A DNA stretch of 51,748 bases from the NCBI GenBank assembly GCA_018262285.1, contig JAGTRX010000007.1, positions 1 to 51,748 on the forward strand, in the 5' to 3' direction. Made by a program: the position numbers and the translations under genes. Below are positions 45,390 through 51,748 of the stretch, piece by piece (position 1 is the stretch's first letter; each line of letters starts with the position of its first letter). This DNA is from Pseudomonadota bacterium (GTDB lineage: Bacteria; Pseudomonadota; Gammaproteobacteria; Burkholderiales; Rhodocyclaceae). A model generated the notes under the pieces. That model was not told where the DNA came from. It saw nothing but the letters and a program-made list of their open reading frames with translations, and searched no databases.

Positions 45390-47087
45390 ATGGATGCCCT
45401 AGACAACGAAGAAATGCTGCTGGTTCTCCAGCAGGTATTAACCAAGAAACGTGTGCTCATTGTCGACCGCTATCCGCCGGCGCGCGATTCGTTGCGCCTG
45501 ATGCTTTCGGCGCTGGGAGTGACTGCCGTGCACGGCGCCGGCAACTCGGCCGAGGTCATTCGTCAGGTCAGCAACAATCGCTTCGATATCATCTTGTCCG
45601 ACTTCATCCTGGAAGATGGCCGTGACGGCCAGCAATTGCTGGAAGAATTGCGTCACAACCGAATGATCGCCTTATCGACCGTGTACATGATTATCACCGG
45701 CGAACGCTCCTATACCAATGTCGTCTCTCTGGCCGAGCTCGCCCCTGACGATTACCTGATCAAGCCCTTTACAGCTGAACAACTGCAGATTCGCCTGATT
45801 CGCGCCATTTACAAAAAGCACATCCTGCACAAGGTTTACCAGCAGATCGAGCGCGGCGACCTGGTGGAAGCCATTGCGGCTTGCAAGCGTGTTGAGCAGC
45901 AGCAACCGCCTTACATGTACGATGCCCTGCGTTTCGAGGGCGAATTGCTGCATACCCTGGGGCGGCACGAAGAAGCCGAAATCGTCTATCGGCGCGTCAT
46001 GGAAGCCAAGGTGGTGCCCTGGGCAAAAATGGGTCTGGCACAATCGCTGAAGGAACGCGGCAATCTTGACGAAGCTGAAATCCTGGCCAAAGAGGTCACC
46101 GAGGAAGCGCCGGAATATCTTTCCGCCTACGATTTCCTCTCTTCAGTACAAGAGGCGCAGGGCAAGCTGGAACTGGCGCAGCAGGCTCTGCAACGCGCCG
46201 CCGACATTTCCCCGAACAATACCGTGCGTCAACGCCTGGTGGGCGACATTGCCGCCCGCAACAAGGATTTGCTGACCGCCGAAAAAGCCTATGGCAAGGT
46301 ACTGGAGCGGCATCGCGGTTCTTCGCTCAAAAGTGTTGATGATTTCACCAATCTTTCGCGTGTTCTGGTTGAACGCGGCGATGTCGGCGCTTCACGCAAA
46401 ATCGTTTCCGAACTCAAGCGCGAATGGCGCGGCGACAAGCAGGCGGAAATGGCCAGTCTGGTCATGGAAAGCCTCTGCCTGCAGCAAGAAGGCCAAATCG
46501 ACAAGGCGCAACAGATGGTCGAGCAGGCGCTGACCTTGCACCAGCAAATACAGGATAGTGCCAGCAATTCCGGCAAACCCGCCTTGCAGCGCCTGAGCGT
46601 CGACCTTGCCCACGCCTGTCTGGTCAGCGGCAAGGAAGAAACCGCACAAAAAATCCTGCGGCAGGTGGCCGCCGAGAACAACGAAGACCTGCACATCATT
46701 GAGCACATCACCGAGGTCTTCCGCAAAACGGGCAATGAAGATGCTGGCAAGGCGATGCTTGACCAGGTCGGCGCCGAAATCATCACCCTTAATAACCGCG
46801 GGGTTATGGCCGCCCGCGCCGGCGATCTTGAAGGCGCTGTCGAATTGCTCATACAGGCGGTCGAGCAAGTTCCCAACCTGCAGTTTCTGGTCAATGCCTC
46901 CAAGGCTATTTTCACCCTCATTGAACGCAAAGGCTGGGATCAGGAACTGGCAGAACGTGGCCTGCAATACCTGCGGCGAGCTCAGGCCAAAGATGCGCGC
47001 AGTCCCAAAGTGGCCTCGGCGCGCGAGCTTTACGCCGCTGTCGCCAAGAAAAACGGCATGCCCGTCAATGAAGCGCTTGAGAGCTGA
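45390..47087 (+). CDS. Response regulator receiver with TPR array
   Basis: A 565-residue cytosolic protein. Residues ~19-140 form a receiver domain with the acidic pair reduced to one Asp in LIVDRYPP, the phosphoacceptor Asp in DIILSDFILEDGRDG and Lys in YLIKPF. From ~150 to the end there are about ten TPR-like helical hairpins (GRHEEAEIVYRRVMEA, GNLDEAEILAKEV, GDLEGAVELLIQAVEQ). REC-TPR proteins of this type are found in many proteobacteria, and their partners are unknown. The start follows a weak GAAGAA site. Confidence 0.85.
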   Translation: MDALDNEEMLLVLQQVLTKKRVLIVDRYPPARDSLRLMLSALGVTAVHGAGNSAEVIRQVSNNRFDIILSDFILEDGRDGQQLLEELRHNRMIALSTVYMIITGERSYTNVVSLAELAPDDYLIKPFTAEQLQIRLIRAIYKKHILHKVYQQIERGDLVEAIAACKRVEQQQPPYMYDALRFEGELLHTLGRHEEAEIVYRRVMEAKVVPWAKMGLAQSLKERGNLDEAEILAKEVTEEAPEYLSAYDFLSSVQEAQGKLELAQQALQRAADISPNNTVRQRLVGDIAARNKDLLTAEKAYGKVLERHRGSSLKSVDDFTNLSRVLVERGDVGASRKIVSELKREWRGDKQAEMASLVMESLCLQQEGQIDKAQQMVEQALTLHQQIQDSASNSGKPALQRLSVDLAHACLVSGKEETAQKILRQVAAENNEDLHIIEHITEVFRKTGNEDAGKAMLDQVGAEIITLNNRGVMAARAGDLEGAVELLIQAVEQVPNLQFLVNASKAIFTLIERKGWDQELAERGLQYLRRAQAKDARSPKVASARELYAAVAKKNGMPVNEALES

Positions 47088-47132
47088 GCGCGTTAAAATT
47101 CAGCATTACTCGATTCCACCCGGAGAACAACC

Positions 47133-48955
47133 ATGCCCCAATATCGCTCCCGCACTTCCACCCATGGCCGCAACATGGCTGGCGCTCGCGCCCTCTGGCG
47201 CGCCACCGGCGTCAAGGAAGGCGATTTCGGCAAACCCATCATTGCCGTGGTCAATTCCTTCACCCAGTTTGTGCCGGGGCATGTACACCTGAAGGATCTG
47301 GGTCAGATGGTTGCCCGCGAAATCGAAGCGGCCGGCGGCATCGCCAAGGAATTCGACACCATCGCCATCGACGACGGCATTGCCATGGGCCATGGCGGCA
47401 TGCTTTATTCGCTGCCGTCACGCGATCTGATCGCCGATTCAGTGGAATACATGTGCAATGCGCACTGCGCCGATGCCATGGTCTGCATCACCAATTGCGA
47501 CAAGATCACGCCGGGGATGTTGATGGCTTCGATGCGCCTTAACATCCCGACCATTTTCGTTTCCGGTGGCCCGATGGAAGCTGGCAAGGTCGCCTGGAAA
47601 GGCCAGATCATCCCCATCGACCTTATCGACGCCATGATCAAGGCGGCCGATAGCGAAGTCAGCGACAAGGAAGTCGATGACTTCGAGCGTTCCGCCTGCC
47701 CGACCTGCGGTTCCTGCTCCGGCATGTTCACCGCCAATTCAATGAACTGCCTGTGCGAAGCGCTCGGCATGGCATTGCCCCCACCCATACCGACCGCAAG
47801 CAGCTTTTCCTCAAGGCCGGTCGCACCATTGTTGAACTTTGCAAACGCTATTACGAACACGACGACGCGAGTGTGCTGCCGCGCGCCATCGCCTGCAAGC
47901 AAGCCTTTGAAAACGCCATGGCGCTCGATGTCGCCATGGGCGGTTCGACCAACACCGTGCTCCACATTCTGGCCGTGGCGCAGGAAGCCGGTGTCAATTT
48001 CGGCATGCGCGACATCGACCAGATTTCGCGCAAAGTACCTTGTCTATCCAAGGTAGCGCCCTCCAGCCATTTGCACCTTGAGGATGTGCACCGCGCCGGC
48101 GGCATCATGGCCATTCTGGCCGAACTGTCACGCGCCGGGCTCATCCATCGCGAAGTGCCGACAGTGCATAGCAAAACCCTGGGCGAAGCGATCGACATTT
48201 ACGACGTGATGCACACCGCCAACCGCGAAGTTCTGGAATTCTACAAGGCGGCACCGGCCGGCATCCCCAGCCTGACTGCGTTCTCGCAGGATAAGCGCTA
48301 CTCCGAACTCGACCTTGACCGCACGCACGGCTGCATCCGCGATGCCGAATTTGCCTATTCCAAGGACGGTGGCCTTGCCGTGTTGACCGGCAATCTGGCC
48401 GAACGCGGCTGTATCGTCAAAACCGCCGGCGTCGACGAAAGCATCTGGAAATTCACCGGCAAGGCGCGGGTCTATGAGAGCCAGGAAGATTCGGTGCAAG
48501 GCATTCTCAGCGGCGAAGTGGTCGAAGGCGACATCGTCGTCATCCGCTACGAAGGCCCGCAAGGCGGCCCCGGCATGCAGGAAATGCTCTACCCGACCAG
48601 CTACCTCAAATCGCGCCATCTCGGCGCGGCCTGCGCCCTGCTCACCGACGGGCGTTTCTCCGGCGGCACATCGGGCCTTTCCATCGGCCACGTCTCGCCG
48701 GAAGCGGCAGAAGGCGGCACCATCGGTCTAGTCGAAACCGGCGACACCATCGAAATCGACATTCCCAATCGCCGTATCCACCTCGCCATCAGCGATTCCG
48801 TATTGGCCGAACGCCGCGCCGCCATGGACGCCAAAGGCTGGAAACCGGCCAAGCGTGACCGCGTTGTTTCAAAGGCCTTGCAGGCTTATGCGCTGTTTGC
48901 CACCTCGGCCGACAAGGGCGCGGTACGGGATATCAGCCAGGTCAAGCGGGTTTGA
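47133..48955 (+). pseudogene. ilvD: Dihydroxy-acid dehydratase, frameshifted
   Basis: The IlvD sequence runs from ATG 47133 (after CGGAGAA) through the cluster-binding NCDKITPGM and [17 protein letters not shown] to ALGMALP at about 47780. It then jumps frame to [14 protein letters not shown] and continues to 48955, including [30 protein letters not shown] and the C-terminal [16 protein letters not shown]. The short GNGT-type loop between MALP and THTDR is missing; about 19 bases would restore frame and a 613-residue length. The first frame would stop at 48056. The enzyme makes branched-chain keto acids, so this is a lesion, a sequencing error, or covered by a paralogue. Confidence 0.9.
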
Positions 48956-48999
48956 AAAAAATTTCAACCTGAATAAACGTGATAGCGCATCAGCGGGAC

Positions 49000-49027
49000 T
49001 AGGGTGGGCAACTTGTTGCCCACCCTA
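49000..49027. terminator. Perfect 13-bp hairpin between convergent ilvD and rpiA
   Basis: TAGGGTGGGCAAC-TT-GTTGCCCACCCTA is a perfect 13-bp palindromic stem with a two-base loop, between two genes that converge (stops at 48955 and 49103). That placement fits a bidirectional terminator, but no T-run follows on either strand. Confidence 0.6.
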
Positions 49028-49102
49028 ATGATCCGCACGTTGATTGGTAGGCATAACTGCCCACGAGGTAGCTCTGAGAGAGCAAATGGTGTCAGGCTCA
49101 AA

Positions 49103-49771
49103 TTAGCCGTGTTTATCTACGCCCTGCACAGTCCCCAGCAGCAGCACATTGGCCGGGCGCAGGGCGAACAGGCCATTAGTGACAACGCCGGCAATCTGGT
49201 TAATTTGCGTTTCCAGCGTTTTCGGGTCGCTGATGTGCAAGCCCCTGACATCAAGAATCACGTTGCCGTTGTCGGTGACGAAACCTTGTCGCCAGAACGG
49301 TTCGCCGCCTAGTGCAACAAGTTGCCGGGCAACATGAGCACGCGCCATTGGAATGACCTCGACCGGTAGCAGGAACTTACCCAAGGTTTTCACCAACTTC
49401 GAGCCATCGGCGATACAGACAAAGCAATCGGCGACGGCGGCAACGATTTTTTCGCGCGTCAGCGCACCGCCGCCGCCCTTGATCATGTGCAGGCCGCCAT
49501 CGATTTCGTCGGCACCATCGACATAGACCGGGATTTTGTCGACGTCGTTGAGATCAAACACTGTGAAACCATGCCCTGCCAGACGCTTGTGGGTTGCCTC
49601 AGAACTGGCGACGGCGCCGCGATAACGGTCGCGGTGTTTGGCCAGCGCGTCGATGAAGCAATTGGCGGTGGAGCCGGTGCCAACGCCGATAATGCTGCCT
49701 TCCGGCACCTGCTCGACGACGTAATCAACAGCGGCTTGGGCAACAGCTTGTTTCAGTTCATCCTGGGTCAT
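49103..49771 (-). CDS. rpiA: Ribose-5-phosphate isomerase A
   Basis: A 222-residue enzyme interconverting ribose-5- and ribulose-5-phosphate. Signature blocks are [54 protein letters not shown] split across the active site, and the conserved DGSKLV. It complements tkt in the pentose phosphate part. It is divergent from prlC across 113 bases, where their promoters must lie. Confidence 0.96.
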   Translation of the reverse strand: MTQDELKQAVAQAAVDYVVEQVPEGSIIGVGTGSTANCFIDALAKHRDRYRGAVASSEATHKRLAGHGFTVFDLNDVDKIPVYVDGADEIDGGLHMIKGGGGALTREKIVAAVADCFVCIADGSKLVKTLGKFLLPVEVIPMARAHVARQLVALGGEPFWRQGFVTDNGNVILDVRGLHISDPKTLETQINQIAGVVTNGLFALRPANVLLLGTVQGVDKHG

Positions 49772-49884
49772 AGCGCGCGCACTCGGTGAAAAGCTGGAAT
49801 TTTAACTCCTGCCCGAGCATTCACCGGCGCCAAAAGGCGAGCTATGCTAAATTCGCCGCTTCTGCCAGACAATCCGGAAACGCA

Positions 49885-51748
49885 ATGACCACCGACAATC
49901 CCCTCCTCGATTTTTCCGACCTGCCGCGTTTTGATGCGATCACTCCCGAGCTTGTGGCACCGGCGATCCGGCAATTACTTGAAGAGAGCCAGCAACTGAT
50001 AGACCGCCTGACCGACGATGGCGCACCCGCCAGCTGGCAGGATTTTGCAGCGCCGCTGTCGGATGGCATCGAGCGCTTGTCGCGCGCCTGGGGCATTGTC
50101 GGCCACCTGCATTCGGTCAAGGACATTCCGCCCTGGCGCGAGGCTTATCGAATATGCTGGCCTGAGCCGGGCGCAGAAAAAGATTATCGACAACGAAATC
50201 CGCGATTTCCGCCTTTCCGGTGCCGAATTGCCGGAAGATCAGAAGCCACGCTTCAAGGCCATTCAGGAAGAACAGGCGGCGCTGGCAGCGAAGTTCTCCG
50301 AAAACATCCTCGATGCGACCAATGCTTTTGCCGAAGTCGTCACCAATGGAAGCCGCCTGGCCGGATTGCCGCAGGATGTGAAGGATGCTGCCCGCACGGC
50401 GGCGGAAAAGGCAGGCGTGACGGGTTGGCGTTTCAACCTGCAGGCACCTTCTTATGGGCCGGTGATGCAGTATGCCGAGGATCGCGTTTTGCGCGCTCGC
50501 CTGTATCGTGCCTACGCGACCCGTGCCGCCGAGTTTGACGATTCGGGCAGCAAGCCGGAATGGGACAACACACCGCTGATACGGCGCATTCTGGAATTGC
50601 GCTCGGAAGAGGCGCTCATGCTGGGCTACGCCAATTACGCCGAGGTTTCGCTGGTGGCAAAAATGGCCGAATCGACAACCGAGGTGCTGGCTTTCCTGAA
50701 CGAACTGGCCGACAAAGCCAAACCTTTCGCCGAACGCGACATGGCGGAACTGCGCGAATTTGTCCGCAGCACAATGGGTCTGGAAAAACTGGAACCCTGG
50801 GATGTTGCCTTCGCTTCGGAGAAACTGCTGCAGGCGCGCTACGCCTTTTCCGAGCAGGAGGTGAAGCAGTATTTCACCGAGCCCAAGGTCTTGCGCGGCC
50901 TCTTCAATGTTATCGAAAATCTGTTCAATGTACGGGTCAAGCCAGACAGCGCACCGGGCTGGCATGAAGATGTGCGCTTTTATCGTATCGAGACTAGGGA
51001 TGGCGCGCTAGTCGGCCAGTTTTACCTCGACCTCTATGCCCGCGATGAAAAGCGCGGCGGCGCCTGGATGGACGATGCGCGTGGACGCAAGAAGTCGACT
51101 GACGAGTTGCAAACCCCGGTGGCCTATCTCAACTGCAACTTCTCGCGGCCGGTCGGCGCCAAACCGGCGACTTTCACGCACGACGAAGTGATTACCCTCT
51201 TCCACGAAACCGGGCATGGACTGCATCACATGCTGACTGGCGTCGATGAGCTAGGCGTTTCCGGCATCAACGGTGTCGAATGGGATGCCGTCGAGTTGCC
51301 CAGCCAGTTCATGGAAAACTATTGCTGGGAATGGCAGGTATTGCAGGGCATGACGGCGCATGTCGACAGCGGCCTTTGCCTGCCACGCGGGCTATTCGAC
51401 AAGATGCTGGCAGCAAAGAATTTCCAGAGTGGCATGCAGATGGTGCGCCAGCTTGAATTTGCCCTGTTTGACCTGCGCCTGCATAGCGAATTCGATCCGC
51501 ACGGCGACAAAACCGTACTCGATCTTCTGCGTGAAGTGCGCGAGAAAGTGGCGGTGCTGTTTCCGCCGCAGTGGCATCGTTTCCCCAACAGTTTTTCGCA
51601 CATTTTTGGCGGTGGTTACGGCGCTGGCTATTTCAGCTACAAATGGGCCGAGGTGCTTTCTGCCGATGCCTACGCCGCTTTCGAGGAAGCCGGCGATCCT
51701 TTCGATGCCGCGACAGGCAAGCGCTTCCTGCAGGAGATTCTCTCCATC
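49885..51748 (+). pseudogene. prlC: Oligopeptidase A, internally deleted, partial at window end
   Basis: M3 family metallopeptidase. The first 88 codons (TDNPLLDFSDLPRFDAITPE to WREAY) read in one frame; at about 50149 homology continues in another frame with EYAGLSRAQKKIIDNEIRD and runs without a stop to 51748, where the window cuts it. The zinc motif FHETGHGLHH and the C-terminal NSFSHIFGGGYGAGYFSYKWAE are intact. Compared with E. coli PrlC about 30 codons are missing between REAY and AQKK, out of frame. CCGGA precedes the ATG. The first frame ends at 50538. Confidence 0.88.

Overview
This is a GC-rich (roughly 57-58% by eye) chromosomal window from a betaproteobacterium, most likely Rhodocyclales (Dechloromonas/Azonexus/Propionivibrio/Accumulibacter neighbourhood). 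The assignment rests on gene order and protein style: a betaproteobacterial tmRNA 3' end, cydP-cydA-cydB-cydX, a System I cytochrome c maturation cluster, tkt-gap-pgk-fba-purC, and REC-TPR and GGDEF proteins. It is inference, not a database match. No CRISPR array, plasmid origin, phage or intact insertion sequence is visible.

Layout. 1-5500: tmRNA tail, cytochrome bd oxidase operon with both small subunits, a DUF134 regulator with a promoter-overlapping palindrome and a NifX-like partner, a periplasmic rhodanese, two exported/membrane proteins. 5500-12000: glmS, a DHH phosphoesterase, unknowns, a TauE/SafE permease, a probable 6S RNA, zapA and a ZapB-like gene. 12180-16125: ccmC-D-E-F-G-H, tightly overlapping but without ccmA, ccmB or ccmI. 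16114-17705: nadR-pnuC for nicotinamide riboside salvage. 17784-31303: an accessory region with an AT-rich orphan membrane protein, an adenylate-forming enzyme/unknown/radical SAM trio, a frameshifted dapA, a secreted protein of 15 four-cysteine repeats plus LCCL, a lipoprotein, an alpha/beta hydrolase bracketed by copies of the 3' end of a VWA gene, the VWA-metallopeptidase with its partner, and a Tat-exported FAD oxidoreductase. 31335-37482: ftsE and ftsX separated by a diguanylate cyclase gene, a double-receiver protein, dps, purC, a hydrolase. 37562-44835: central carbon genes fba, pgk, gap, tkt, an unknown protein, lgt. 45081-51748: tRNA-Lys, a REC-TPR protein, ilvD, rpiA, and prlC running off the end.

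How the genes work together: cyd and ccm genes build the respiratory chain; tkt/gap/pgk/fba/rpiA form the triose-phosphate and pentose part of carbon metabolism; glmS, lgt, ftsEX and zapA serve envelope growth and division.

Most striking points: (1) a membrane diguanylate cyclase translationally nested between ftsE and ftsX; (2) the 60-cysteine repeat/LCCL protein; (3) four genes (dapA, ilvD, prlC, ccmF) each lacking an internal segment, three of them out of frame, with dapA explained exactly by a 17-nt loss between 8-bp repeats; (4) a duplicated VWA gene tail on each side of a hydrolase gene, hinting that the VWA pair and the radical SAM trio were once contiguous.
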